A stretch of DNA of 56,355 nucleotides from Candidatus Poribacteria bacterium. GTDB taxonomy: Bacteria; Poribacteria; WGA-4E; WGA-3G. This document shows positions 43,328 through 52,163 of this stretch, in pieces (positions within the stretch are counted from its first letter, which is position 1; each line of letters starts with the position of its first letter). Location: positions 1-56,355 of the forward strand of contig PYJD01000002.1 of NCBI GenBank assembly GCA_003635315.1, given 5' to 3'. The position numbers and the translations under genes were made by a program. A model generated the notes under the pieces. The model was given only the letters and a program-made list of their open reading frames with translations. It had not been told where the DNA came from and did no database searches.

Positions 43328-44650
43328 TTAGAAGTCAACTTCTTCTTCAATTCTAATAAGTTTAGCACCACCCTTGACAACTTCCAATTTTAATATTTCA
43401 TTCAGTGCTGTCTTCATATTTTTCTCAAGAGCTTTATGTGTCAGCATCATAAGTGAAACAGTTTCGGTGTCATGAGGCTCTTTTTGTATGACAGAAGCAA
43501 TGCTAATGTCATTATCTCCTAATATACTACCAATTTTCGCTAACACACCTGGTCGATCAATTACAACAAAACGTAGATAATATCGTGTATAAATATCGTC
43601 AATTGGACAGACTGTAACTTCAACAGGAACATCAGGAAACCATGCGTGAGAAATCTCTGGGTATATCCCGTTTTTCACTGACTTCGCAGCATCAATAATA
43701 TCTGCTACCACCGCACTCGCCGTAGGCATTTCTCCTGCCCCCTGTCCATAAAAGAGTGTAGGACCGACAGCCGAACCGATAACACATACAGCGTTATATG
43801 CTCCTCCTACATTTGCTAACAAACTACGTTCAGGGACAAGTGTCGGATGGACGCGTGCTTCAACGCGATTATCGTCTGTCAACTTAGCAATTGCTAACAG
43901 TTTAACCACATACCCAAGTTCGCGGGCATACTGAATCTCTTTTTGTGAAATGTCTGTTATTCCTTCAACATGGAATTTGTCAATTGATAGATTTACACCG
44001 TAGGCAAGAGCGATGAGAAGGGAGAGTTTTTGCGCGGCATCAATACCTTCAACATCCAGCGTGGGATCAGCTTCTGCATATCCTTTTTCTTGAGCTTCAG
44101 TGAGTACATCAGAAAAGTCAACACCATGCAAATTCATTTCTGTGAGAATATAGTTACAAGTGCCATTGACTATCCCATATAGAGATTCAATCTGATTAGC
44201 AGTGAAACTTTCCTGTAGGGTCTTGATTATAGGGATACCACCAGCAGTACTCGCTTCAAAATTTAAACTTACCTGATGTTTTTGAGCTAATTGAAATAAC
44301 TCACCCCCATGTTCGGCTAATAACGCCTTGTTTGCAGTAACAACATGTTTGCCATTTTCTATTGCCCGTGTGATAAGAGAATGTGCTTCAGAAACACCAC
44401 CGATCAATTCAACCACAATATCAATATCTGGATTCTCAACAACTTGATTAGGATCTGAAGTGAGGCAGTTAGGGGGAAGTTCAATTCCTTCTCTGGTTGC
44501 AGGGAGTGATCTCTTAACAACTTTCTCTAAGGATAGTTCTACACCACTGTTCTTTGAGATAAGAGCATTCTGGTTTATAAGAATTTTTGAGACGCCAGTG
44601 CCAACAGTTCCCCAACCTAAAATACCAACATTGATACACGATTTATCCAC
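43328..44650 (-). CDS. hom: Homoserine dehydrogenase
   Basis: 440 residues; reduces aspartate semialdehyde to homoserine for threonine and methionine. NAD(P) motif GILGWGTVGTGV at the N-terminus, catalytic region with TANKALLAEHG and the conserved GIVNGTCNYILTEM, and a C-terminal ACT domain (about 350-430, RFVVIDRPGVLAKIGSIL) for feedback by an amino acid. GTG start at 44650 lacks a clear ribosome-binding site. It follows tRNA-Pro by 82 bases on the same strand with no promoter seen between, so it is probably transcribed with the tRNA. Confidence 0.94.
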   Translation of the reverse strand: MDKSCINVGILGWGTVGTGVSKILINQNALISKNSGVELSLEKVVKRSLPATREGIELPPNCLTSDPNQVVENPDIDIVVELIGGVSEAHSLITRAIENGKHVVTANKALLAEHGGELFQLAQKHQVSLNFEASTAGGIPIIKTLQESFTANQIESLYGIVNGTCNYILTEMNLHGVDFSDVLTEAQEKGYAEADPTLDVEGIDAAQKLSLLIALAYGVNLSIDKFHVEGITDISQKEIQYARELGYVVKLLAIAKLTDDNRVEARVHPTLVPERSLLANVGGAYNAVCVIGSAVGPTLFYGQGAGEMPTASAVVADIIDAAKSVKNGIYPEISHAWFPDVPVEVTVCPIDDIYTRYYLRFVVIDRPGVLAKIGSILGDNDISIASVIQKEPHDTETVSLMMLTHKALEKNMKTALNEILKLEVVKGGAKLIRIEEEVDF

Positions 44651-44732
44651 GACTGTAGCTGCCTTATTTATGCGTTATCACAAATTAAACCGGGTAAGTG
44701 GTAACACAGGGATGTACCAAAATACCCGTGAA

Positions 44733-44806
44733 TCGGGGCGACTGGATTCGAACCAGCGACCTCTTGAACCCCATTCAAGCGCGCTTCCGGGCTGCGCCAC
44801 GCCCCG
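44733..44806 (-). tRNA. tRNA-Pro (anticodon GGG)
   Basis: On the minus strand: acceptor CGGGGCG/CGCCCCG, D stem GCGC/GCGC, anticodon stem CTTGA/TCAAG around ATGGGGT (anticodon GGG, reads CCC and CCU), T stem GCTGG/CCAGT (last pair G.T) with TTCGAAT loop, discriminator A. No CCA encoded. Confidence 0.95.
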
Positions 44807-44830
44807 TATAATTTATCGAATTACCGAAAT

Positions 44831-44859
44831 ATAGTATCATAAATATGCGTAAAAGTCAA
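44831..44859 (-). promoter_or_regulatory. Promoter of tRNA-Pro and probably the hom-fab unit
   Basis: On the minus strand TTGACT (44859-44854), a 17-base spacer and TACTAT (44836-44831). The tRNA begins 24 bases downstream of the -10 element. It is the only good promoter I see upstream of hom. Confidence 0.7.
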
Positions 44860-45034
44860 GTATAATTGTGAACTTGAGATGTACTTACTCTGTGTGTTTT
44901 ATGACAAAAGATATCAAAGTTATAATACACAATACTAAGCTAATTTTGTTGTTCCAGATTCTTCACAGGAACAGAGAAACTTGGTAGAACATCAATATTC
45001 TTCGCTCTACCAAGTTAATCTTCAGGTTGCTGTC

Positions 45035-45799
45035 TTATGAAAGACCCATTTCTTGTAGATTCTTAAGGCTTATACCTAAACTTTCAAAAGGATTGCGTTC
45101 ATAACACGAATCCTGTTCAACAATATACCATTCTACCTCAGCATATTCGCATGCCTCTAAAATAGCAGTCCAATTTAGGTTGCCTTCCCCGACCTCTGCA
45201 TATCGTTGAGAATTCTCTTTGACCACCATGTCTTTGAGGTGAACTATATGTGCACGTCCTTTTAACTTTCGAATCCACTCAGCAGGATCACCACCCCCAT
45301 GCTGTATCCAATATGTGTCAATTTCACTATTAAAATATTTTGGATCGCTTTCTTCATATAAGATTTGAAGTCCAGTCCGTCCTTCGTACTGTTCTAATTC
45401 AAAGCTATGGTTGTGGTAAGAGAAGGTAATTCCTCCTTCAGCCAATTGAGCGGCGACTTCAGAAGCTTCCTGTGCAAATTTGGCGTAACCTTCTGTGGTA
45501 CGATATTCACCCGGTAATCCACCAATAGCTGCGTGTTTACACCCCCATAATTGGTGTTCATCAATAACTGCTTGTGGTTCATCTCGCATCCGTGCATAAC
45601 TGGTGTGTGTAGCACAGATTGTTATACCTTCATTATCAACTATTTTCTTTAATGCTTCTGGTTCAATAGGTCCAAGTGCCGAACACTGAACAGCCTCATA
45701 TCCGAGTTGTTTGACTTTGTTCATGCTTTCAGCAATATCATCTTCGGTTTTAGTGAATTCTCTTACCGTATAAAGTTGTGCAGCAAGTTGTGTTGCCAT
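45035..45799 (-). CDS. Sugar phosphate isomerase/epimerase-like TIM-barrel protein
   Basis: 254 residues of the xylose-isomerase-like TIM-barrel family. Typical metal-binding positions: His in YHNHSFELE, Asp/Glu in NSEIDTYW, His in AHIVHLKDM and Glu in YIVEQD. The substrate is unknown; members act on sugars, inositols and related compounds. AAGGAG lies upstream of the ATG, and a good promoter lies at 45843-45870. Not in an operon with its neighbours. Confidence 0.85.
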   Translation of the reverse strand: MATQLAAQLYTVREFTKTEDDIAESMNKVKQLGYEAVQCSALGPIEPEALKKIVDNEGITICATHTSYARMRDEPQAVIDEHQLWGCKHAAIGGLPGEYRTTEGYAKFAQEASEVAAQLAEGGITFSYHNHSFELEQYEGRTGLQILYEESDPKYFNSEIDTYWIQHGGGDPAEWIRKLKGRAHIVHLKDMVVKENSQRYAEVGEGNLNWTAILEACEYAEVEWYIVEQDSCYERNPFESLGISLKNLQEMGLS

Positions 45800-45842
45800 A
45801 TTTTCTCCTTAGAATAAGTTCAAAATACTGTTCGTAGGATAG

Positions 45843-45870
45843 TTTATATAAAGGATATAGTAGGTGTCAA
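45843..45870 (-). promoter_or_regulatory. Promoter of the TIM-barrel isomerase gene
   Basis: On the minus strand TTGACA (45870-45865), a 16-base spacer and TATAAA (45848-45843), 43 bases before the ATG at 45799. Confidence 0.65.
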
Positions 45871-45965
45871 GAATTATATGATATGGATGTAATTATCTCG
45901 TAATTAACATTTTCTACAGTATCATATAAATCTTTGTAAGATAAACAGTTTTATACTAAATTGAT

Positions 45966-45995
45966 TTGGACAATATGTGCTATTTTTGATACAAT
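45966..45995 (+). promoter_or_regulatory. Possible promoter giving a leaderless DUF1232 message
   Basis: TTGGAC (45966-45971), an 18-base spacer and TACAAT (45990-45995). The expected start of transcription is within a base or two of the ATG at 46003, and there is no ribosome-binding site before the gene, so a leaderless mRNA is plausible. Confidence 0.4.
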
Positions 45996-46002
45996 TTAAT
46001 GT

Positions 46003-46353
46003 ATGATGAATCCTTTTTTCTTTGGTGGTAAAGGACGAGGTATATTTCGTCTCATACGATACTTAGTCCATTTCCCAAATTTTATACGGTTGACATTCCG
46101 GTTATTCCGTGACGAACGTGTTCCAATATATAGGAAAGCGATCTTAGTTATTGCGGAAATACTTGCGGGGGCTTTTGCGATTATCTATCTAATATATCCC
46201 TTTGATGGTGATTTTCTACCCATCATCGGACGTATTGATGATCTTGTTATTGGAGCCTTCTTGATTCTTGTTCCAGGGGCATGGATATTCATCAAGTTAT
46301 GTCCAGAACATATTGTTCGTGAACATGTGGAAAGAATATCGCAAGGTGCATAA
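46003..46353 (+). CDS. DUF1232 (YkvA-like) membrane protein
   Basis: 116 residues. The DUF1232 core is LIYPFDGDFLPIIGRIDDLVIGAFLIL-like (YPFDGDFLPIIGRIDD), with two hydrophobic segments. Function of the family is unknown. There is no ribosome-binding site, only a possible promoter very close to the start. htrA follows after 112 bases. Confidence 0.75.
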   Translation: MMNPFFFGGKGRGIFRLIRYLVHFPNFIRLTFRLFRDERVPIYRKAILVIAEILAGAFAIIYLIYPFDGDFLPIIGRIDDLVIGAFLILVPGAWIFIKLCPEHIVREHVERISQGA

Positions 46354-46465
46354 CCTATTTCGAACTTTTTCTGAAACTTTATTTCTAAATAGGTGTGTTT
46401 TTAGTTCAATAACATGAAATTATAGGAAATAACGGATAACCAAATTAGTCAGGAGATAGATTACC

Positions 46466-48079
46466 ATGTTAAATAAAAGCAACATACTATTCAAACGCAC
46501 AGCAATTTTTTTAATATTAGCTGGACTTTTCGTTGTAGCGGGTCTTGTGATAAATAATGCTACAGATGAGTTTGTTGTACCAATAGCCATTGGTGATACC
46601 AATACAGAATACACAGCATCTGAGGACTTTCAACATTTAGAACGTGCAAATCGAGCGTTTATAAATTTAGTTTCGAAAACAAAGAACTCTGTCGTTCAGA
46701 TTAATACAAGAGTCAGGATCAGAAGAGATGAGAGTTCCAGATTGGAGAGAGATGAATTACGAAGACGCACACTTGAAGAATGGTTCGGGTTCCGTTTTCC
46801 AGATGATATGCAAACACCTGAAGTCCCAACTCCAAGACGAAGCCAAGGTGTCGGTTCAGGTGTTATTGTCAGTGAAGATGGTTATATCTTAACAAATAAC
46901 CATGTTATTGATAGCGCAAATGAGATCAAGGTAACTTTACCAAATGGAAGAGAATATGAAGCAGAATTGATTGGACAAGATCCTGGGAACTCGGGAGTGA
47001 GTGGTACAGATCTGGCTGTCCTGAAAATTGATGCGGAAGGACTTCCGGCACTTCCTTTCGGTGATTCTGATGCTCTTGAGGTAGGAGAATGGGTAATCGC
47101 TATTGGAACACCATTAAATCTTTCACAAACTGTGACCCGTGGGATTGTTAGTGCCAAGAATAGAAGACGTTTTTCGAATATTCAATATGGAAATTTCATA
47201 CAAACTGATGCGCCCATCAATCGTGGAAATAGTGGAGGGGCACTGATTAATATTCGCGGTGAGTTGGTTGGGATAAATACATTGATTGCTACTGGTGGGT
47301 TTACCACAGGGAACATTGGGATCGGTTTTGCTATTCCAAGCAATACAGCGAATGCTTTACTTCCCCAACTGATTGAAAATGGAGAGATTGTTCGCGGTTG
47401 GCTTGGAATCTCAATGGAAAAGGTTTCTCATGAATTAGCTGAAAAGCTGAATTTGGACTCCACACAAGGTGTACTTGTTGAGGCTGTTGGACCGGATAGT
47501 CCTGCAGAAAAAGGTGGAATTAGACACGGGGATGTTATCGTTGAATTTAACGGAAAACCTGTCCAAGGGTCATCTGACTTGATGTTCACTGTCGCTGAAA
47601 CTGCTGTCGGGACTTCTGTAAAAATTAAAGTGGTACGTAACCAAAAAGAAAAAGTACTTAAGGTGAAATTAGAAAGACGGACTGAAGAAGCCGTAGCAAG
47701 TCTAAGAAATCCTGTTGAATCTGCACCTGAAATGATTGAACCCGAAGAGTTACCAGAAACAGAACCATTTGCTGGCATGCAGACACAAAAATTAACCCCT
47801 GAACTTGCAAGACGTTACGGTTATAATAACGAAAAAGGTGTTATCGTCGTAAACGTTGAAGAAGATAGTCCAGCAGCGGATAATGGTATTCAAGTAGGAT
47901 ATCTGATTAAGGAAATTGATTATATTACTATAGAGGATTTGGCAGATTACAGGAAGGTTGTCAAAGAATTAGAAAATAAGGGTGAAGAACTGGCTCTTGT
48001 ATATGTTAAAAGCCCTAACGGTAGTGTGAATTACCTTACATTGAAAATAAATTCTAATGGGACCGAGGATAACCGGTAA
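46466..48079 (+). CDS. degP: Trypsin-like serine protease, HtrA/DegP family
   Basis: 537 residues, membrane-anchored by an N-terminal helix (about 11-30) with the protease facing the periplasm. Catalytic H146 (TNNHVI), D182 (GTDLAVLKI) and S256 (NRGNSGGAL). Two PDZ domains follow (about 290-385 and 430-525), as in DegP and DegQ, separated by an acidic linker. Envelope protein quality control. The stretch between residues 85 and 125 is charged and may form the LA loop. GGAGATA lies before the ATG. Confidence 0.92.
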   Translation: MLNKSNILFKRTAIFLILAGLFVVAGLVINNATDEFVVPIAIGDTNTEYTASEDFQHLERANRAFINLVSKTKNSVVQINTRVRIRRDESSRLERDELRRRTLEEWFGFRFPDDMQTPEVPTPRRSQGVGSGVIVSEDGYILTNNHVIDSANEIKVTLPNGREYEAELIGQDPGNSGVSGTDLAVLKIDAEGLPALPFGDSDALEVGEWVIAIGTPLNLSQTVTRGIVSAKNRRRFSNIQYGNFIQTDAPINRGNSGGALINIRGELVGINTLIATGGFTTGNIGIGFAIPSNTANALLPQLIENGEIVRGWLGISMEKVSHELAEKLNLDSTQGVLVEAVGPDSPAEKGGIRHGDVIVEFNGKPVQGSSDLMFTVAETAVGTSVKIKVVRNQKEKVLKVKLERRTEEAVASLRNPVESAPEMIEPEELPETEPFAGMQTQKLTPELARRYGYNNEKGVIVVNVEEDSPAADNGIQVGYLIKEIDYITIEDLADYRKVVKELENKGEELALVYVKSPNGSVNYLTLKINSNGTEDNR

Positions 48080-48212
48080 TTTGATGATATTTATCACAGA
48101 TAATTCAGGAATGGAACTGTCCGTAAATTAAATTCAACTGGCTAACTTGAGAATTAGAATTTCTCTTGTGAATAACCTTCATATTCGGAATTCTGTAATT
48201 ATAAGACTTGAG

Positions 48213-48252
48213 GGATAGCGTTTTTTGTGATATACTTCAAAAAATGCTATCC
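48213..48252 (+). promoter_or_regulatory. 15-bp hairpin upstream of the MDR dehydrogenase
   Basis: GGATAGCGTTTTTTG (48213-48227) pairs with CAAAAAATGCTATCC (48238-48252) at every position (one G.U). Ten-base loop; TTCATCTTTT follows. Either a weak terminator for degP or a 5' UTR element, since it ends 26 bases before the next start. Confidence 0.5.
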
Positions 48253-48277
48253 TTCATCTTTTAAGAGGTTATGTTTG

Positions 48278-49279
48278 ATGAAAGGGCAACGGGTTATTTG
48301 GCCGAGTCGTGCCAATGTTGATATTGAAGAATTTGAACTGCCAACAATTCCAGATGACGAGGTCTTGGTGGCGAGTGAATGTACACTCATTAGTCCAGGG
48401 ACAGAACGTGCATTTTTATTGGGACTTCCAAACGCACGGGGTCGGTATCCTTCACGTCCAGGATATAGTAATATTGGTAAGGTCATTGAAGTAGGTAAAG
48501 ATGTGAATCAAGATTTGGTAGGTAAACGTTTTGCCTCAACACATGGACATACAAGCCATTTTATTGCGAATCCGGGTCATTTACTAAAGATAGAATCAAC
48601 TGATGTACCTGCAGAAGAAGTTGTCTTTTACAATCTTAGTGCTATAGCCTTACAAGGTGTTCGAAAAGCACGGATTGAATTGGGTGAATCTACATTAGTC
48701 ATTGGACAAGGGCTTATTGGTTTACTTGCATTACAACTTTCTAAGCTGAGTGGAGCAGTGCCAGTAATTGCTGCAGATTTAACCGATAGTAGACTTGAAT
48801 TATCTAAAGAAATCGGGGCAGATTATACATTGAATCCTGAAGACAATGACTTCCCAAAACAGTTAGCCGCTGCAACCATGAATAAAGGTCCTATAGTGGT
48901 AATTGAGGCAACTGGACATCCGGATGCAATTACAACTGCAATGCATGCAGCGGGTCGGGGAGCAAGAGTGGTCTTGTTAGCCAGTACACGTGGTGAGACC
49001 CCAAATGTCAATTTTTATCGAGATGTACATAAGAAGGGTCTTATTCTATACGGGGCACATAACTCTATTCGTCCACGGCAAGAATCATCAGCGAATTTTT
49101 GGACAAGTGAAGATGATTGTCGGTTAATGATATCACTTATCAGTGAAGAACGTTTTAATGTTACACCTCTGATTAGCCACCGTTTTTCTGGACAAGATGC
49201 ACCGGAAGCATATCAACTGTTGATGGAATGGAATCCTGGATTACTGGGTGTTGTTCTTCAATGGAACAATGAAATTTAA
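48278..49279 (+). CDS. MDR-family (zinc-type alcohol dehydrogenase-like) oxidoreductase
   Basis: 333 residues. Start ATG at 48278 (MKGQRVIWPSRANVDIEEF), with AAGAGG 9 bases upstream; a longer reading starts inside the hairpin. N-terminal GroES-like fold with LISPGTERAF in place of the usual zinc-binding CGTD segment; nucleotide-binding GQGLIGLLALQLSKLSG at about residue 145. Catalytic zinc ligands appear to be lacking. Resembles the BchC-like and bi-domain oxidoreductase branch; substrate unknown. EF-G2 follows after 30 bases. Confidence 0.8.
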   Translation: MKGQRVIWPSRANVDIEEFELPTIPDDEVLVASECTLISPGTERAFLLGLPNARGRYPSRPGYSNIGKVIEVGKDVNQDLVGKRFASTHGHTSHFIANPGHLLKIESTDVPAEEVVFYNLSAIALQGVRKARIELGESTLVIGQGLIGLLALQLSKLSGAVPVIAADLTDSRLELSKEIGADYTLNPEDNDFPKQLAAATMNKGPIVVIEATGHPDAITTAMHAAGRGARVVLLASTRGETPNVNFYRDVHKKGLILYGAHNSIRPRQESSANFWTSEDDCRLMISLISEERFNVTPLISHRFSGQDAPEAYQLLMEWNPGLLGVVLQWNNEI

Positions 49280-49309
49280 CAATAATACCACCAATCTAAA
49301 AGGTGATAG

Positions 49310-51427
49310 ATGGCACGCGAATATCCAATTGAAAACGTACGCAATATAGGTATTGCAGCACATATTGATGCAGGCAAAACAACCACAACTGAACGGATCC
49401 TCTTCTATACAGGCAAAAAACATAAACTCGGTACTGTAGATGAAGGTACAGCGGAAATGGATTGGATGGTTCAGGAACGTGAACGCGGTGTTACAATCAC
49501 TGCTGCGGCAACAACCTGTTTCTGGCAAGACCACGCAATTCACCTGATTGATACCCCTGGACATGTTGATTTTACCGTTGAGGTAGAAAGATCACTTCGT
49601 GTTTTAGATGGTGTAATCGCCTTATTCTGTGCTGTCGGTGGTGTTGAACCACAATCAGAAACAGTGTGGAATCAAGCTGAACGTTACCAGATTCCGCGTA
49701 TAGCGTTCGTTAATAAGATGGATCGGGTCGGGGCAAATTTTACTCGCGTACTTGAGATGATGGAAGATCGGTTTGAAACAAACCCTGTCCCTTTGCAGAT
49801 TCCTCTCGGTGAGGGACGTGACTTTGCTGGCGTAGTTGACCTCATCACATTGAAAGCCATACATTGGAATGAAACCGATCAAGGTAAGACTTTTGAAGAG
49901 GTAGATATACCTACTGAATATGAAGACAATGCTAACGCTGCCCGTGAATCTCTTGTTGAAAGTATAGCATCTGAAAATGACAGTCTACTGGAAAAATATC
50001 TTGATGGTAGCGAAATTTCAGATCAAGAACTTGTCACTGGTATCCGTAGTGCTACGCTACATGGGAGTATCATCCCAATCCTATGTGGGAGTTCACTAAA
50101 GAATCAAGGTGTCCAGCCTCTACTTGACGCTGTTATTAATTTTCTACCCTCTCCTGTTGATGTGCCACCGATTGAAGGTGAAAAACCGATCATTTCAAAA
50201 TCAAAATCCTCCAAACGAAAAAAGTCTACCGATAATTCTGATAGTTCCGAAATAGTACTACGTCATGCCGACGATACTGAACCCTTTTCTGCGTTAGCCT
50301 TCAAGGTGGCAAGTCATGATACCGTAGATAAGCTTGTATACTGTCGGGTGTATTCGGGTACACTCAAACGTGGAGAAGTTGTCTATAATGTGGCAACAGA
50401 AAAACAGGAACGTGTTAATCGTATCCTACAAATGCACGCAAATAAAGAGGCAAGTTGTGATGCTGCGTATGCAGGTGACATTGTCGCGCTGGTTGGCATG
50501 CGAACCACGAAAACGGGGCATACATTATCTGATGTACAACATCCACTCCTGTTAGAGTCGATAGAATTTCCTCCACCGGTAATATCTGTTGCCATTGAAC
50601 CTGAACGCGCAAGTGATACTGATGCGTTGGAGGAAACACTCGAAAAACTGATGGACGAAGATCCAACCTTTACAGTCGGTATTGATAAAGAAACAGGGCA
50701 ACGTATTATCTCAGGTATGGGTGAACTACACTTAGAAATCCTCACAGACCGTATGATTCGGGAATTTGGAGTGAATGCGCGTGTAAGTAAATTACAGGTT
50801 GCATATCGCGAGACAATCAGTGGTAGTGCCGAAGGACGTGGTACGCATATCCATAAAACTGAGGAAGAGGGTATTTACGGAGATGTTATACTGACTGTCG
50901 AACCTTTGGAACGGGATGTAGGGTTTCAATTTGAGGATAGAACGGATGAAACGCAAATTCCACGGCAGTTTATTCCACCGATTGAAGGTGCAATTGAGGG
51001 TGCCATGGGAAATGGAGCACTCATGGGTTATGCTCTGCAGGATATAAAGGTGACACTTACGGGTGGTTCCACACATCCGACCGATGGTTCGGAGGTGGCG
51101 TATGAGGGGGCAGCTGTAAGTGCATTTGAAAGTGCTATTCGGAAGGCGAAGCCGCTCCTACTCGAACCGATTATGCAAATCCACATTACTGTTCCAGATG
51201 AACATGTTGGAAAGGTAATCGGTGATCTGAATTCTCGCAGAGCACAGATAAATGAGACTACCTCTGAAGACGCAAATAACATTATTAATGCTATTATCCC
51301 ACTTGCAGAAACTTTTCAGTATACTACCCGTCTACGTTCTATGACCCAGGGACGCGGGGCATTTACCTTAGAATTCTCACACTATGATGTCGCGCCTTCA
51401 TCTATCACTGCATCTGGGATATCATAA
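49310..51427 (+). CDS. Divergent second elongation factor G
   Basis: 705 residues with intact G domain ([31 protein letters not shown]). Two differences from the fusA product: a charged Ser/Lys insert before domain II ([18 protein letters not shown]), and altered domain IV tips ([12 protein letters not shown] for [21 protein letters not shown] for [11 protein letters not shown]). In spirochetes and some other bacteria, paired EF-Gs divide translocation and ribosome recycling; this copy could be the specialised one. It follows the MDR gene by 30 bases and its stop abuts the convergent cupin gene. Confidence 0.9.
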   Translation: MAREYPIENVRNIGIAAHIDAGKTTTTERILFYTGKKHKLGTVDEGTAEMDWMVQERERGVTITAAATTCFWQDHAIHLIDTPGHVDFTVEVERSLRVLDGVIALFCAVGGVEPQSETVWNQAERYQIPRIAFVNKMDRVGANFTRVLEMMEDRFETNPVPLQIPLGEGRDFAGVVDLITLKAIHWNETDQGKTFEEVDIPTEYEDNANAARESLVESIASENDSLLEKYLDGSEISDQELVTGIRSATLHGSIIPILCGSSLKNQGVQPLLDAVINFLPSPVDVPPIEGEKPIISKSKSSKRKKSTDNSDSSEIVLRHADDTEPFSALAFKVASHDTVDKLVYCRVYSGTLKRGEVVYNVATEKQERVNRILQMHANKEASCDAAYAGDIVALVGMRTTKTGHTLSDVQHPLLLESIEFPPPVISVAIEPERASDTDALEETLEKLMDEDPTFTVGIDKETGQRIISGMGELHLEILTDRMIREFGVNARVSKLQVAYRETISGSAEGRGTHIHKTEEEGIYGDVILTVEPLERDVGFQFEDRTDETQIPRQFIPPIEGAIEGAMGNGALMGYALQDIKVTLTGGSTHPTDGSEVAYEGAAVSAFESAIRKAKPLLLEPIMQIHITVPDEHVGKVIGDLNSRRAQINETTSEDANNIINAIIPLAETFQYTTRLRSMTQGRGAFTLEFSHYDVAPSSITASGIS

Positions 51428-51835
51428 TCAAGATTCACTAAAGACTTCCATTCCAGCAGAACCGTCAGCAATTTTCCGTATCTGCTTTTCAAATCCTGGT
51501 GGTGAAAGTGTCCATGTAATCCATAACGGTTCATCACCTGTGTTAACAAACCGATGTTCAACGTTGGGTGGCAGATAAATGACGGTGCCGGGCTTTAAAT
51601 CCGCTTCTTCACCATCAACATAAGCCTTTCCCTCCCCACCATAGACAAAGATTATCTCTTCTGCTTCACTATGTGAGTGCATAGGGATCTCACTATGTGG
51701 ATCAATCTCCTCTAATCCCATAGCGAAATTTTCAGTATTACGGGTTTTCGGTTCAATAAGTGTGTATAGTGTGCGAGGTGCATCACCTTCAATTCTGACG
51801 ACTTCGGCATCTTCTTTGTGGTAGATGTATTTCAT
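51428..51835 (-). CDS. Cupin-domain protein
   Basis: 135 residues from the ATG at 51835, with GAAGGAA upstream; a longer reading adds 31 residues without a ribosome-binding site. Single cupin barrel: motif 1 IPMHSHSEAEEIIFVYGGEG (two His and Glu) and motif 2 PPNVEHRFVNTGDE (third His), so a metal site is present. Could be an isomerase, dioxygenase or sensor; not resolvable. Stop codon directly abuts that of EF-G2. Confidence 0.8.
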   Translation of the reverse strand: MKYIYHKEDAEVVRIEGDAPRTLYTLIEPKTRNTENFAMGLEEIDPHSEIPMHSHSEAEEIIFVYGGEGKAYVDGEEADLKPGTVIYLPPNVEHRFVNTGDEPLWITWTLSPPGFEKQIRKIADGSAGMEVFSES

Positions 51836-51964
51836 AATTGTTTCCTTCTTATAGTGGATTTCACAAGTAATACCATTTCTATTTATTATTATTTCATTTC
51901 CGTCTGAAGGTATGAAACGGGAAGACACAAACTGACAGTTTTGCTACAAAAAGAGAGTTATTCA

Positions 51965-52097
51965 TTTAGAAATGGTATTATTTATATTCGGAGCGGTTCC
52001 AAACCGTTCCTACCCGGTTTATTGGATGATGTTTATATGTCATAATATTTCTTAGAAATGGAATTATATTATATTCGGTATATTTTCAAACCGCTCC
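51965..52097. repeat. Two degenerate direct copies of a 46-base repeat
   Basis: TTAGAAATGGTATTATTTAT then ATTCGG...AAACCGTTCC (51966-52011) recurs as TTAGAAATGGAATTATATTA then TATTCGG...AAACCGCTCC (52050-52097). The first contains a hairpin (GGAGCGGTT, cca, AACCGTTCC). The 328-base gap 51836-52163 holds nothing else recognised; a partial inverted copy of AGAAATGGTATTA lies at 51868-51880. Confidence 0.55.
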
Positions 52098-52163
52098 ATA
52101 GATGTCAATTTAGGGAAATTAACCTAAATTTCAGTACCAAAGCTGCGGAATGTATAAGGTCAG

